This document shows, in pieces, positions 50,440 to 59,165 of a DNA stretch of 64,000 nt (position 1 is the stretch's first letter; each line of letters begins with the position of its first letter). This stretch comes from Micromonospora halophytica (GTDB taxonomy: Bacteria; Actinomycetota; Actinomycetes; Mycobacteriales; Micromonosporaceae), in NCBI RefSeq assembly GCF_900090245.1, contig NZ_FMDN01000006.1:124001-188000 (forward strand), in the 5' to 3' direction. A program made the translations under genes and the position numbers. The notes under the pieces were generated by a model, which saw nothing but the letters and a program-made list of their open reading frames with translations, made no database searches and had not been told where the DNA came from.

Positions 50440-51520
50440 CAAGGTCGTGGTGGTCAGCGGCCCCGGCCGGGTCGAGCTGGTCGAGCAGGACGCCGCCGAG
50501 CTGCCCGAGGGCTCGTTCCGGGTTCAGACGCTCTACAGCGGAGTCTCCGCCGGCACCGAGCTGAGCTTCGTCAAGGGCACCAATCCGTACCTCAACGTCA
50601 CCTGGAACCCGGACCTGGGGCTGTTCCAGTCGGGTGCGGCGAGCACCCCGTACCCGGTCACCCGGCTCGGCTACATGCAGGTCGGCCGGGTGGTGCAGAG
50701 CCGTACCCCGGCCGTGGCCGTCGGCGCGGTCGGCGCCATGACGTACGGCCACCGCACCGGGCACGTCGCCGACCCGCTCGCGGAACGCTTCGTCGCGCTC
50801 CCCGACGACCTGGACCCGATGCTCGGCGTCTACGTCGCCCACATGGGCCCGATCTGCGCCAACGGCCTGCTGCACGCCGCCGCCGACCTGTGCGGCGCCG
50901 ACGTGCGCTCGCTCGGCGACGGGGTACGCGGCCGGCGGGTCGCGGTGGTCGGCAGCGGGGTGGTGGCGCTGCTCACCGCCCTGTTCGCCAAGCGGCACGG
51001 GGCGGCCTCGGTGGTGGTGCTGGATCCGACGCCGCAGCGGCGGCAGGTCGCCGAGGCGCTCGGCCTTCAGACCCTCGACCCGGAGGCCGACGACCCGGCC
51101 GTGGTGCTGAAGACCCGCTGGAACCATGCCGCCTCCGACCGCGGCGCCGACGTGGTGTTCCAGTGCCGGGGGCAGGCGTGGGCGCTGCACCTGGCGCTGC
51201 GCCTGCTGCGCCCCCAGGGCACCGTGATCGACCTGGCCTTCTACCAGGACGGCGCGGACGCGGTGCGGCTCGGCGAGGAGTTCCACCACAACGGGCTGTC
51301 GCTGCGCTGCGCCCAGATCGGCCGGGTGCCGCGTGGGCTCGCCCCGACCTGGGACCGGGAACGGCTCTCCGCCGAGACCGTCGAGCTGCTGCGGCAGTAC
51401 GGCGACGTGGTCCGCGAGCACCTGGTCTCCGCGGTGGTGCCGTTCGACGAGGCGCCGGGGCTGCTGACCGACCTGGCCGAGCGCCGCCGGCAGGAACTCC
51501 AGGTGGTCTTCACCGGCTGA
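50432..51520 (+). CDS. MDR-superfamily dehydrogenase without canonical zinc ligands
   Basis: 362 residues. GVSAGTELSFVKG, GYMQVGRVVQ and the nucleotide-binding VAVVGSGVVALLTALFAK identify an MDR (alcohol dehydrogenase fold) protein. The catalytic Cys, the GHE motif and the four-Cys structural zinc loop of classical ADHs are absent, resembling the BchC/TDH-like subgroup that often accompanies Gfo/Idh enzymes. The ATG at 50432 overlaps the preceding gene. A two-step pathway with the neighbour is inferred. Confidence 0.85.
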   Translation: MRDKVVVVSGPGRVELVEQDAAELPEGSFRVQTLYSGVSAGTELSFVKGTNPYLNVTWNPDLGLFQSGAASTPYPVTRLGYMQVGRVVQSRTPAVAVGAVGAMTYGHRTGHVADPLAERFVALPDDLDPMLGVYVAHMGPICANGLLHAAADLCGADVRSLGDGVRGRRVAVVGSGVVALLTALFAKRHGAASVVVLDPTPQRRQVAEALGLQTLDPEADDPAVVLKTRWNHAASDRGADVVFQCRGQAWALHLALRLLRPQGTVIDLAFYQDGADAVRLGEEFHHNGLSLRCAQIGRVPRGLAPTWDRERLSAETVELLRQYGDVVREHLVSAVVPFDEAPGLLTDLAERRRQELQVVFTG

Positions 51521-51542
51521 ACCGACCCTGGCCGGGGGCGGC

Positions 51543-51548
51543 TACGGT
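51543..51548 (+). promoter_or_regulatory. -10 box of a probable leaderless transcript
   Basis: TACGGT ends six bases before the ATG at 51555, with no ribosome site between them. Confidence 0.5.
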
Positions 51549-51554
51549 CGGCGC

Positions 51555-53297
51555 ATGACCGTCGAGACCGCCGGACGGCCGGGTCTGGCCGCCCTGCTGC
51601 CCTACCTGCGCGCCCATCGCGGCACTCTCGTCGCGGTGGGCGCGTTGTCGCTCGTCGGCGCCGGGGCGGCGCTGGCCCAGCCGCTGCTGACCCGGCAGGT
51701 GCTCGACGCGCTGGCCGCGGCCCGCCCGGTCGCCGGCCTGGTCGTCGTGCTGGTCGTCCTGGTGGTGGCCGGCGCGGCCCTCGGCGGGCTCCGCGACTAC
51801 CTGCTGCAACGCACCGCCGAGGGGGTGGTGCTGAGCACCCGCCGCCGGCTCGCCGGGCACCTGCTGCGGCTGCCGATCGTGGAGTACGACCGGCGTCGCA
51901 CCGGCGACCTGCTCTCCCGGGTCGGCTCCGACACCACCCTGCTGCGGGCGGTGGTCACCTCCGGGCTCTTCGAGACCGTCACCGGGGCGGTGATGGTCCT
52001 CGGCGCCGCCACCGCGATGGCCCTGCTCGACCCGGTGCTGTTCGGGGTGACCCTGCTCGGGGTCACCGCCGGCGTGGGCTTCGCGCTCACCGTGGCCCGT
52101 CGGGTGCGCGGGCTGTCCCGCGCCGCCCAGGAACGGGTCGGCGAGATGACCTCCGCCGTGGAGCGGGCCATCTCCGCCGCCCGCACCATCCGCGCCGCCC
52201 GGGCCGAGGGCCGGGAGGCCGCCACGGTCGGGGCCAGCGCGCAGGCGGCGTACGCGGCCGGGCTGCGGGTGGCCCGGGTGCAGGCCGTCGTCGGACCGGT
52301 CAGCGCGGTCACCATCCAGGGCGCGTTCCTGCTGGTCCTCGGCGTCGGCGGGGCCCGGGTGGCGGCCGGCGCGATCACCGTCGGCGATCTGGTCGCCTTC
52401 GTGATGTTCCTGTTCTTCCTGGTCCTGCCGCTGGGCCAGGCGGTGCACGCGTACACCCAGTTGCAGACCGGGCTCGGCGCGTTGCAGCGGATCGAGGAGG
52501 TGCTGGCCGTACCGGTGGAGGCGGCCGTGGACCGTGCCGGGCCGGCGGCCGCGCCGCCCGCCGGCCCGGCGATGATCGAGTTCGACCGGGTGGGGTTCGG
52601 CTACCCGGACGGTCCGGCGGTGCTGCACGAGGTGAGCTTCACCGTGCCCGCCGGCACCCGCACCGCCCTGGTCGGCCCCTCCGGCGCCGGCAAGTCGACC
52701 CTGCTGGCGCTGATGGAGCGCTTCTACGAGGTCACCGCCGGAGCGTTGCGCATCGACGGCGTCGACGTGCGTGACCTGCCCCGCGACGCGCTGCGGGCCC
52801 GGCTCGGCTACGTCGAGCAGGAGGCCCCCGTGCTCGCCGGGACGCTGCGCGACAACCTGCTCATCGGCGCCCCCGACGCCACCGAGGCCGCCCTGCGCGA
52901 CGCACTCGACCAGGTCAACCTGACCCACCTCGCCACCCGCGCCCCGCAGGGGCTGGACGTGCAGGTGGGGGAGGGCGGTGTGCTGCTCTCCGGCGGTGAG
53001 CGGCAGCGGCTGGCCATCGCCCGCGCGCTGCTCGCCGGGTCGCCGGTGCTGCTGCTCGACGAGCCGACCAGCAACCTCGACGCCCGCAACGAGGCGGCGC
53101 TGCGCCGGGCCATCGACGCGGTGGCCCGGCGGCGCACCCTGCTGATCGTCGCCCACCGGTTGGCCACCGTCGTCGACGCCGACCAGATCGTGGTGCTCGA
53201 CGGCGGGCGGGTGGTCGCGGTCGGCACATACGACGAATTGACGGTCACCAGTCCGCTCTACCGTGAGCTCGCCGCCCACCAGCTCCTGGTGAGCTGA
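51555..53297 (+). CDS. ABC-type multidrug exporter, fused membrane and ATPase domains
   Basis: 580 residues, a half-transporter that would dimerise. Six membrane helices span about 20-315. The nucleotide-binding domain has Walker A GPSGAGKST, Q loop YVEQEAPVLAGTLRDN, signature LLSGGERQR, Walker B VLLLDEPTS and the His switch VAHRLAT. It is a type IV exporter of lipids, peptides or drugs; no substrate is implied by the neighbours. It is probably leaderless (TACGGT box) and read separately from the upstream dehydrogenase genes. Confidence 0.93.
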   Translation: MTVETAGRPGLAALLPYLRAHRGTLVAVGALSLVGAGAALAQPLLTRQVLDALAAARPVAGLVVVLVVLVVAGAALGGLRDYLLQRTAEGVVLSTRRRLAGHLLRLPIVEYDRRRTGDLLSRVGSDTTLLRAVVTSGLFETVTGAVMVLGAATAMALLDPVLFGVTLLGVTAGVGFALTVARRVRGLSRAAQERVGEMTSAVERAISAARTIRAARAEGREAATVGASAQAAYAAGLRVARVQAVVGPVSAVTIQGAFLLVLGVGGARVAAGAITVGDLVAFVMFLFFLVLPLGQAVHAYTQLQTGLGALQRIEEVLAVPVEAAVDRAGPAAAPPAGPAMIEFDRVGFGYPDGPAVLHEVSFTVPAGTRTALVGPSGAGKSTLLALMERFYEVTAGALRIDGVDVRDLPRDALRARLGYVEQEAPVLAGTLRDNLLIGAPDATEAALRDALDQVNLTHLATRAPQGLDVQVGEGGVLLSGGERQRLAIARALLAGSPVLLLDEPTSNLDARNEAALRRAIDAVARRRTLLIVAHRLATVVDADQIVVLDGGRVVAVGTYDELTVTSPLYRELAAHQLLVS

Positions 53298-53392
53298 CCC
53301 GGCCCACCCCGCTGAGCTGCGCGGACGCCCGGCCGGCCGGCTCGGCGGCGCGCCCCGGACGAGCCGGGCAGCGATTACCCGCCCGGTTCGCG

Positions 53393-53398
53393 TACCGT
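53393..53398 (+). promoter_or_regulatory. -10 box upstream of secA2
   Basis: TACCGT ends eight bases before the ATG at 53407, the same layout as three other likely leaderless genes in this window. Confidence 0.45.
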
Positions 53399-53406
53399 TG
53401 CCGCTC

Positions 53407-55698
53407 ATGGGTGTGTCGCAACGCTTGAAGAGCAGGTTCCGGCGGTTCCTCCAGCGCCCGGGGACGACGGTGGACCTGGCCCCGCTGGAGAAGCTGCTGC
53501 CACGGATCGCCGCGCGCGAGGAGGAGCTGTCCGCCCTCGACGACGCCGCGCTCACCGAGGCCGCCGCCACCGCCTCGGAGTACGTGGAGATCTGCGCGAT
53601 CGGCCGGGAGGCCGCCCGGCGCGGGCTGGAGCAGCGGCCGTACGACGTGCAGCTGCTCGGCGCGATGTCGTTGCTCTCCGGCAAGGTCGCGGAGATGGCC
53701 ACCGGTGAGGGCAAGACCCTGACCGCCACCATCGCCGCGTACGGGCACGTCCGGCTCGGCAACGGCCCGGTGCACGTGCTCACCGTCAACGACTATCTGG
53801 CCCGCCGGGACGCCGAGTGGATGTCCCCGGTCTACCGGCTGCTCGGGCTCACCGTCGGCTGGGTCAACGAGGCATCCACCCCTGAGGAGCGGCGCGCCGC
53901 GTACGCCTGCGACGTCACCTACGTCGCGGTCAGCGAGGCCGGCTTCGACTTCCTCCGCGACCAGCTCGTCACCGACCTCGCCGACCGGGTCCAGCCGCCG
54001 CTGAAGACCGCGATCGTCGACGAGGCCGACTCGATCCTGATCGATGAGGCCCGGGTGCCGATGGTCCTGGCCGGCTCGGTGGTCGGCGAGCAGGATCCGG
54101 TGCACGCCGCGGCGGCGCTGGTTCGCGGCCTGCGCAAGGGCAAGCACTACACCGTCGCCGAGGACGGCCGCAGCGTCGCCTTCACCAGCGCCGGCCTGGC
54201 CACCGTCGAGGCCAAGCTCGGCGGCATCGACCTGTACGACACCGAGCACGTCGGGCAGCTCTCCGCGGTCAACGTGGCCCTGCACGCGCACGCCCTGCTG
54301 CACCGCGACGTCGACTACATCGTCCGCGACGGCACCGTCGAGCTGATCGACGAGATGCGCGGCCGGGTCGCCCAGCGCCGCCGCTGGCCGGACGGCCTGC
54401 AGGCCGCGGTCGAGGCGAAGGAGGGGCTCGACGCCACCGCCGAGGGCGAGGTGCTCGGCACCATCGCCGTGCAGGCGTACATCGCGCTCTACCCGACGGT
54501 CTGCGGGATGACCGCGACCGCGGTGCTCGTCGGCGACCAGCTGCGCGAGTTCTTCGGGCTGGAGGTGGCGGTGATCCCGCCGAACACCCCGTGCATCCGC
54601 GAGGACGAGCCGGACCGCATCTACGCCACCCGGGCGGAGAAGGAGGAGGCGCTGATCGACGAGATCAGGCGCAACCACGAGCGCGGCCGCCCGGTGCTGG
54701 TCGGCACCCTGGACGTCAAGGAGTCCGAGGGCCTGGCCGCCGGGCTGAACGCCGCCGGGGTGCCCTGCGTCGTGCTCAACGCCAAGAACGACGACGAGGA
54801 GGCGGCGATCATCGCTGAGGCCGGCGCGTACGGCGCGGTCACCGTCTCCACCCAGATGGCCGGCCGGGGCGTCGACATCCGGTTGGGCGGCAGCGACCAG
54901 GTCGACCGGGAGCGGGTCGCCGAGCTGGGCGGCCTGTACGTGATCGGCAGCGGCCGGCACGACAGCCGCCGGGTGGACGACCAGCTGCGCGGCCGGGCCG
55001 GCCGGCAGGGCGACCCGGGTGGCTCCGTCTTCTTCGTCAGCCTGGAGGACGACCTGGTCGTCCGGCACGCCGGCGACACCGTACCGGCCTCGCCGCGGAT
55101 GAACGCCGACGGTCTGGTCACCGACGACCAGGTCGACTACGCCGTGGAGCACGCCCAGCGGGTGGCCGAGGGCGTCAACCACGAGATCCACCGCAACACC
55201 TGGCGCTACAGCGTGGTCGTCGAGCAGCAGCGCAAGGCTCTGGCCGAGCGGCGCGAGCGGCTGCTCACCACCGACGTGGCGGCGCTGATGCTGCTCGACC
55301 GGGTGCCGGAGAAGGCCGGCGAGATGGACGAGGACCTGCTGGCCCGGGTGGCCCGCTCGATCGCCCTCTACCACCTCGACCGGCTCTGGGCGGAGCACCT
55401 GGCCGAGCTGTCGGAGGTCCGCGAGGGCGTGCACCTGCGTGCGCTGGGCCGTCTCGACCCGCTCGACGAGTTCCACCGGGCGGCGGTGCCGGCGTTCAAC
55501 GACCTGGTCCCCGAGATCGAGATCCGGACCATCGCCACCTTCGAGGAGACCGAGTTCGCCGACGACTGGGAGCCGGACGCCGCGAAGCTGGTCCGACCCA
55601 GCGCCACCTGGACGTACCTGGTCCACGACAACCCGTTCGGCTCGGAGCTGGACCGGCTGATCGCCTCGGTGGGCCGGCGGCTCGCCGGCTCGCGCTGA
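53407..55698 (+). CDS. secA2: accessory preprotein translocase ATPase SecA2
   Basis: 763 residues, shorter than housekeeping SecA and without the C-terminal zinc-binding tail, as for actinobacterial SecA2. Walker A MATGEGKT is at 98-104; TVNDYLARRDAEWM, the DEAD-type VDEADSILIDEAR, MTATA, TVSTQMAGRGVDIRLGG and QLRGRAGRQGDPG follow. It uses ATP to drive export of a subset of proteins through SecYEG. The ATG at 53407 is preceded by TACCGT eight bases upstream and has no ribosome site. A strong terminator follows, so it is monocistronic. Confidence 0.92.
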   Translation: MGVSQRLKSRFRRFLQRPGTTVDLAPLEKLLPRIAAREEELSALDDAALTEAAATASEYVEICAIGREAARRGLEQRPYDVQLLGAMSLLSGKVAEMATGEGKTLTATIAAYGHVRLGNGPVHVLTVNDYLARRDAEWMSPVYRLLGLTVGWVNEASTPEERRAAYACDVTYVAVSEAGFDFLRDQLVTDLADRVQPPLKTAIVDEADSILIDEARVPMVLAGSVVGEQDPVHAAAALVRGLRKGKHYTVAEDGRSVAFTSAGLATVEAKLGGIDLYDTEHVGQLSAVNVALHAHALLHRDVDYIVRDGTVELIDEMRGRVAQRRRWPDGLQAAVEAKEGLDATAEGEVLGTIAVQAYIALYPTVCGMTATAVLVGDQLREFFGLEVAVIPPNTPCIREDEPDRIYATRAEKEEALIDEIRRNHERGRPVLVGTLDVKESEGLAAGLNAAGVPCVVLNAKNDDEEAAIIAEAGAYGAVTVSTQMAGRGVDIRLGGSDQVDRERVAELGGLYVIGSGRHDSRRVDDQLRGRAGRQGDPGGSVFFVSLEDDLVVRHAGDTVPASPRMNADGLVTDDQVDYAVEHAQRVAEGVNHEIHRNTWRYSVVVEQQRKALAERRERLLTTDVAALMLLDRVPEKAGEMDEDLLARVARSIALYHLDRLWAEHLAELSEVREGVHLRALGRLDPLDEFHRAAVPAFNDLVPEIEIRTIATFEETEFADDWEPDAAKLVRPSATWTYLVHDNPFGSELDRLIASVGRRLAGSR

Positions 55699-55709
55699 GC
55701 TGCCCCGGT

Positions 55710-55739
55710 TCCCTTCCGGCGGCACCCCGCCGGAAGGGA
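55710..55739 (+). terminator. terminator of secA2
   Basis: A perfect 13-bp stem: the left arm at 55710-55722 (containing CCCTTCCGGCGG) pairs with the right arm at 55727-55739 across a 4-base loop, 11 bases after the stop. It separates secA2 from the SigF-type promoter that starts 11 bases later. Confidence 0.85.
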
Positions 55740-55749
55740 GCCCGTGCGC

Positions 55750-55776
55750 GGTTTCGATCCCGGTTTGCGAGGGTAG
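55750..55776 (+). promoter_or_regulatory. SigF/SigB-type promoter of the GAF-ANTAR gene
   Basis: GGTTT (55750-55754), 16 bases, GGGTAG (55771-55776). An exact match to GGTTT-N15-17-GGGTA. The first start codon downstream is the leader ORF ATG at 55815, 38 bases after the -10 box. Confidence 0.75.
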
Positions 55777-55814
55777 TAGCCCGGGGCTCACAACGCGGGG
55801 GAGATCGGAAGACG

Positions 55815-55880
55815 ATGACACAGGCAATGGCACCGGTCGCGGAGGGCACCTGGTGGTGCACGGGGGTCGTGACCCGGTGA
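55815..55880 (+). CDS. 21-codon leader ORF overlapping the GAF-ANTAR start
   Basis: ATG at 55815 with GGGGAGATCGGAAG upstream encodes MTQAMAPVAEGTWWCTGVVT plus Arg, and ends in a TGA at 55878-55880 that overlaps the downstream GTG (GTGA at 55877-55880). The overlap and good ribosome site suggest it is translated and couples to the next gene. Adjacent Trp-Trp-Cys codons are unusual for such a short peptide and could allow attenuation by slow translation. No homologue is known to me. Confidence 0.5.
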   Translation: MTQAMAPVAEGTWWCTGVVTR

Positions 55881-56617
55881 ACCTGGACACACGGGAGCCG
55901 ACGATCGACACCCTCGGCGTGCTGGAGACGGCCGCCCTGCTGCGGGAGCTGACCGCGGGGCTGATCGCGGTCGACGACTTCGACGACGCGCTGGGCCGGC
56001 TGGTCCGCATCGCGCGCGACGCCGTACCGGAGGTCGCCTGGTGCGGCTTCACGGCGCTGCGTGCCGGGCAGCCGGCCGGGGCGGCCGCCTCCGACCCGGC
56101 TCTGGCGGAGCTGGACGACCTGCGCCACGGCCCGGACTCGCCGCCGATGACCGCGATCCGACGCCGCGAGATGACCATCGCGCCGGACCTCGACGGTGAG
56201 CAGCGCTGGCCGGCCTGGACGGACCGGGCGCGCGGCCTCGGCGTGCGCGGGGTGATCTCCGCGCCGGTCGACGTCGACGAGCAGGCGATCGGCGCGATCA
56301 ACCTGTACGCCGACGCCGCCGGCATCCTCTCCACCCGGCACCAGCTCACCGCGATGCTCCTCGCCGAGCACGCCGGGCTGCTGCTGGCCGCGGTGCGGGA
56401 CCGGGCGAAGCAGGCCGAGCGGGCCGGTGAGGTCGACGGCGCGCTGCTCGGCGAGGGCGTGGTGAGCCAGGCGATCGGGGTGATCATGACGCAGCGCGGC
56501 TGCCCGGCCCCGGAGGCCCTGGAGGTGCTGCGCAGCGCCGCGTCCTCACTGGACATCCCGTTGCGCGAGGTGGCCGAGCGGTTGGTCACCACCGTGTCGC
56601 GTCCCCGCGAGGGCTGA
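55877..56617 (+). CDS. GAF-ANTAR RNA-binding regulator
   Basis: 246 residues. A GAF domain (about 20-165: AVDDFDDALGRLVRIARDAVPEVAWCGFT...GVISAPVDVDEQAIGAINLYA) precedes an ANTAR domain (about 190-240: SQAIGVIMTQRGCPAPEALEVLRSAASSLDIPLREVAERL). ANTAR proteins bind two-hairpin RNA elements and prevent transcription termination; the GAF domain senses a ligand or redox state. GTG at 55877 is coupled to the leader ORF; GTG at 55853 with GGAGGG six bases upstream is an equally credible start. It has its own SigF-type promoter, so it is likely a stress-regulon member. Confidence 0.88.
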   Translation: MNLDTREPTIDTLGVLETAALLRELTAGLIAVDDFDDALGRLVRIARDAVPEVAWCGFTALRAGQPAGAAASDPALAELDDLRHGPDSPPMTAIRRREMTIAPDLDGEQRWPAWTDRARGLGVRGVISAPVDVDEQAIGAINLYADAAGILSTRHQLTAMLLAEHAGLLLAAVRDRAKQAERAGEVDGALLGEGVVSQAIGVIMTQRGCPAPEALEVLRSAASSLDIPLREVAERLVTTVSRPREG

Positions 56618-56653
56618 GGAGTCGGGTTTCGGTCCGTCCGGAACCCGCGCGTC

Positions 56654-56679
56654 GTTTCGTCCCGCCCGCGTGCGGGTAG
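56654..56679 (+). promoter_or_regulatory. SigF/SigB-type promoter of the DUF2231 gene
   Basis: GTTT (56654-56657), 16 bases, GGGTAG (56674-56679), 42 bases before the ATG at 56722. Same spacing and core as the copy at 55750. Confidence 0.75.
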
Positions 56680-56721
56680 CACCCTGGATTCGTGGGCACG
56701 TGACGATCCTGGGAGGACGCG

Positions 56722-57228
56722 ATGGAGAGCCGTCTGCGGGTGCAGGGGCACCCCATCCAACCGATGCTGGTGACGTTCCCGTTCGGGCTCTTCGTCAGTG
56801 CCACCGTCTTCGACCTCGCGGACGTGGCCGGCGGGCCGGCGTTCCTCGGCGAGGTCGGCTACTGGACGTCGGTGGCCGCGCTGGTCGCCGCCGCGCTCGC
56901 CGCGGTCGCCGGCATGGTCGACCTGTGGGACGTCCGCGCTTCCCGGACCCGCCGCACCATGGTCACCTTCAACCTGGTCAACGCCGGCATGGCCGCGCTG
57001 TTCCTGCTCAGCTGCCTGATCCGGGCCGACGCGCCGCAGCGCGGCGCCACCGGCGTGCTGCTGCTGACCGAGCTGGTCGCCCTGGCGGTCGGCACGGTCG
57101 GGGTCTGGCTCGGCGCCCGGCTGATACGCCAGTTCGACCCCGGTCGCCGCGAGCCCAGCGGCTTCGAGGCGCTCGACGGGGTGCCGGCCGGCGGTTCGAC
57201 CGTCGAGATCGTCCGCCCGCGCGCCTGA
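56722..57228 (+). CDS. DUF2231 integral membrane protein
   Basis: 168 residues, four membrane helices. The opening RVQGHPIQPMLVTFPFGLFVSATVFDLA carries the GHPIHP-like motif of DUF2231, then GYWTSVAALVAAALAAVAGMVDLWD and GVLLLTELVALAVGTVGVWLG. Function unknown; some members carry redox cofactors or accompany Rieske-type proteins, which is not evident here. The ATG at 56722 follows GGGAGG. It is under a SigF-type promoter of its own. Confidence 0.85.
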   Translation: MESRLRVQGHPIQPMLVTFPFGLFVSATVFDLADVAGGPAFLGEVGYWTSVAALVAAALAAVAGMVDLWDVRASRTRRTMVTFNLVNAGMAALFLLSCLIRADAPQRGATGVLLLTELVALAVGTVGVWLGARLIRQFDPGRREPSGFEALDGVPAGGSTVEIVRPRA

Positions 57229-57334
57229 ACAGTCCGACCGCGCCGCCGGCCGCTCGTGCCGGGCCGTCAGGGGCCGACGGTCCGGCGGCGGCAAACCGGT
57301 TGCCGTGGGTGGCCGGGTCGAGGACGGTGGGCCG

Positions 57335-58096
57335 GTGACCGAGCGCAGCTTCGCCGAGCTGGTCGCCGAGGCGACCGGGGCACCCGTGACCGGGTGGGGC
57401 TTCTCCTGGCTCGACGGCCGGGCCACCGAGGAACGACCCCCGTGGGGCTACGCCCGCCTGATGGCGACCCGGATGGCGCAGGTGTCCGCCGCGCTGGACG
57501 TCGACACCGGTGGGGGAGAGGTGCTCGCCGGGGTGCCGACCCCGCCGCCGCTGCTGGTCGCCACCGAGGGTTGGCCACCGAACGCCGCGCTCGCCCGGCG
57601 TACGCTGCGCCGGCTCGGCGCCACCGTGGTGCGGGTCGGCCGGGCCCCCGTCCTGCCGTTCCGCGACGGCACCTTCGAGCTGGTCACCAGCCGCCACCCG
57701 ATCGACACCTGGTGGGACGAGATCGCCCGGGTGCTGCGACCCGGTGGGACGTACCTGTCCCAGCAGATCGGCCCGGGCACCATGCGTGAGCTGAGCGAGG
57801 CGATCCTCGGCCCGCTGCCACCCGCGACCGGCCGGCACCCGGCGCACGCCGTCGCCGCCGCCGAGGCGGCCGGGCTGACGGTGGTACGCCTGGAGGAGGC
57901 CACCCTCCGGGCGGTCTTCCACGACGTCGGCGCGGTGGTCTGGTTCCTGCGCAAGGTGGTGTGGACCGTGCCGGACTTCGACGTGGAGCGGTACCGGCCG
58001 CAGCTCGCCACGCTGCACGAGCGGATCCGCGCCGAGGGCCCCTTCGTCGCCCACGCCCGCCGCTTCCTCATCGAGGCCCGCAACCCCGCCCCCTGA
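57335..58096 (+). CDS. class I SAM-dependent methyltransferase
   Basis: 253 residues. Motif I reads DVDTGGGEVLAG, a variant of the LDxGTGGGE form in this actinobacterial subgroup. VATEGWPPN gives the acidic SAM-ribose contact, and VTSRHPIDTWWDEIARVLRPGGTYLSQQIG covers the later motifs. A small-molecule methylation role is expected; the substrate is unknown. GTG at 57335 with GGTGGG upstream is chosen over 57305. A long inverted repeat follows its stop. Confidence 0.82.
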   Translation: MTERSFAELVAEATGAPVTGWGFSWLDGRATEERPPWGYARLMATRMAQVSAALDVDTGGGEVLAGVPTPPPLLVATEGWPPNAALARRTLRRLGATVVRVGRAPVLPFRDGTFELVTSRHPIDTWWDEIARVLRPGGTYLSQQIGPGTMRELSEAILGPLPPATGRHPAHAVAAAEAAGLTVVRLEEATLRAVFHDVGAVVWFLRKVVWTVPDFDVERYRPQLATLHERIRAEGPFVAHARRFLIEARNPAP

Positions 58097-58121
58097 CCCG
58101 CCCTGCCCGCCCCCACCCGCG

Positions 58122-58180
58122 GTGATCATGAAGTTGCTGTCACGACACGCCGATGTGGACGACAACAACTTCGTGATCAC
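58122..58180. repeat. palindromic intergenic repeat between convergent genes
   Basis: GTGATCATGAAGTTGCTGTC (58122-58141) is an imperfect inverted copy of GACAACAACTTCGTGATCAC (58161-58180), with two mismatches in 20 and a 19-base loop. Complementary C-rich and G-rich flanks extend the structure to about 58092-58216. It may be a dispersed REP-like element and also a bidirectional terminator. Confidence 0.7.
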
Positions 58181-58211
58181 TGGAGGTGGGGCGGGGCGGG
58201 GGTGGGGTGGG

Positions 58212-59156
58212 TCAGTGGGACTGGGCGTGGTGGGCGGCGAGGACGTCGGCGCCGAAGTCACCGGCCGGGCGGCGCAGCACGGTGTGCGCGTGGTTGCCGT
58301 CGTCGGCGGTGTTGTCGTACTCGATGAGCAGGTCCTCGCCCTGGATCCGGTAGTAGTGGCGACCGCCCGGCCGCACCGGGCCGGCCCAGGCGAAGTGCGT
58401 CTCGCCGCCGGCGACCCGGTCGGCCTCCCGGGCGGCCAGCTCGGCGGGGAGCCGGTCCAGGTAGAGCGCGACGAGCTGGTCCAGCAGCGCCCGGCCGGTG
58501 ACGCCGAGCCGCCCGCGCGACACACCCAGCGGGGTGAGCGGGGCCGGCACCGAGGCCCGGGTGGCGCTGACGATGTCCTCCGGCGCGTCGTCGGCGATGA
58601 CCGCCGCCGCGCGCCCGGCCGGGCCGATCGCCGCCAGCAGCTCCCGAGCCAGGTCCTCCTCGACCCCGAGCGGGCGGGAGACGGGGCGGCCGGCGTGTGT
58701 GACGGTGGCCGGGTTGGCGCCGAGGAACACCGGGGCGGGGGAGACCTCGTCGTCGACCACGGTCATGCTCACCGACAGGTGGTGCCCCTCGAACCGCCAG
58801 GCCCACCGGTCGTCGGCGGCCGGGTCGCCGAAGACGGCCACCCAGTAGTCGCCGCTGTGTCGCCCGCGTCGCCACCCCTCCGCCCGGTCCAGCACCTCCT
58901 CCAGCGCCACGACCGCCATCGCCTGGGCGTACGCGCCCGGGCTGAGTGCGGTGGCGAGCAGCCGGTGGGCGGCCTTGCGGCCGGCGGTGTCCAGGTCGGC
59001 CAGGCAGACGCCGGGCCGCGGCCGGGGCCGGTACTCCAGCCACCGCCGCCCCTCGTCGTCGAAGCGGTGGCCGGCGGCGGCCCGGGCCGGCTCGCCGAGG
59101 GCGCCCAGCAGCACGGTGGCCGCCGTGCGCATCCGCTCGGGTACGGGATCGTCCAT
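58212..59156 (-). CDS. DUF3500-family protein
   Basis: 314 residues, soluble. Landmarks: DDEGRRWLEYRPRPRPGVCLADLD, RHSGDYWVAVFGDPAADDRWAWRFEGHHLSVSMTV, FLGANPATV and HYYRIQGEDLLIEYDN near the end, all consistent with DUF3500. Members are of unknown biochemical function; conserved His and acidic residues in the GHHLS region suggest a metal-binding or hydrolytic site. The ATG at 59156 lies nine bases after the ankyrin gene stop, so the two are an operon read on the minus strand. Confidence 0.8.
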   Translation of the reverse strand: MDDPVPERMRTAATVLLGALGEPARAAAGHRFDDEGRRWLEYRPRPRPGVCLADLDTAGRKAAHRLLATALSPGAYAQAMAVVALEEVLDRAEGWRRGRHSGDYWVAVFGDPAADDRWAWRFEGHHLSVSMTVVDDEVSPAPVFLGANPATVTHAGRPVSRPLGVEEDLARELLAAIGPAGRAAAVIADDAPEDIVSATRASVPAPLTPLGVSRGRLGVTGRALLDQLVALYLDRLPAELAAREADRVAGGETHFAWAGPVRPGGRHYYRIQGEDLLIEYDNTADDGNHAHTVLRRPAGDFGADVLAAHHAQSH

Positions 59157-59165
59157 GGTGACGCC

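Noticed and set aside
53245..57426. Minus-strand open frame of about 1390 codons antisense to secA2 and the GAF-ANTAR gene
   Set aside because: Translation is His/Gln/Val/Arg-rich without any fold signature, and it mirrors third-position GC bias of the real plus-strand genes; a high-GC artefact.
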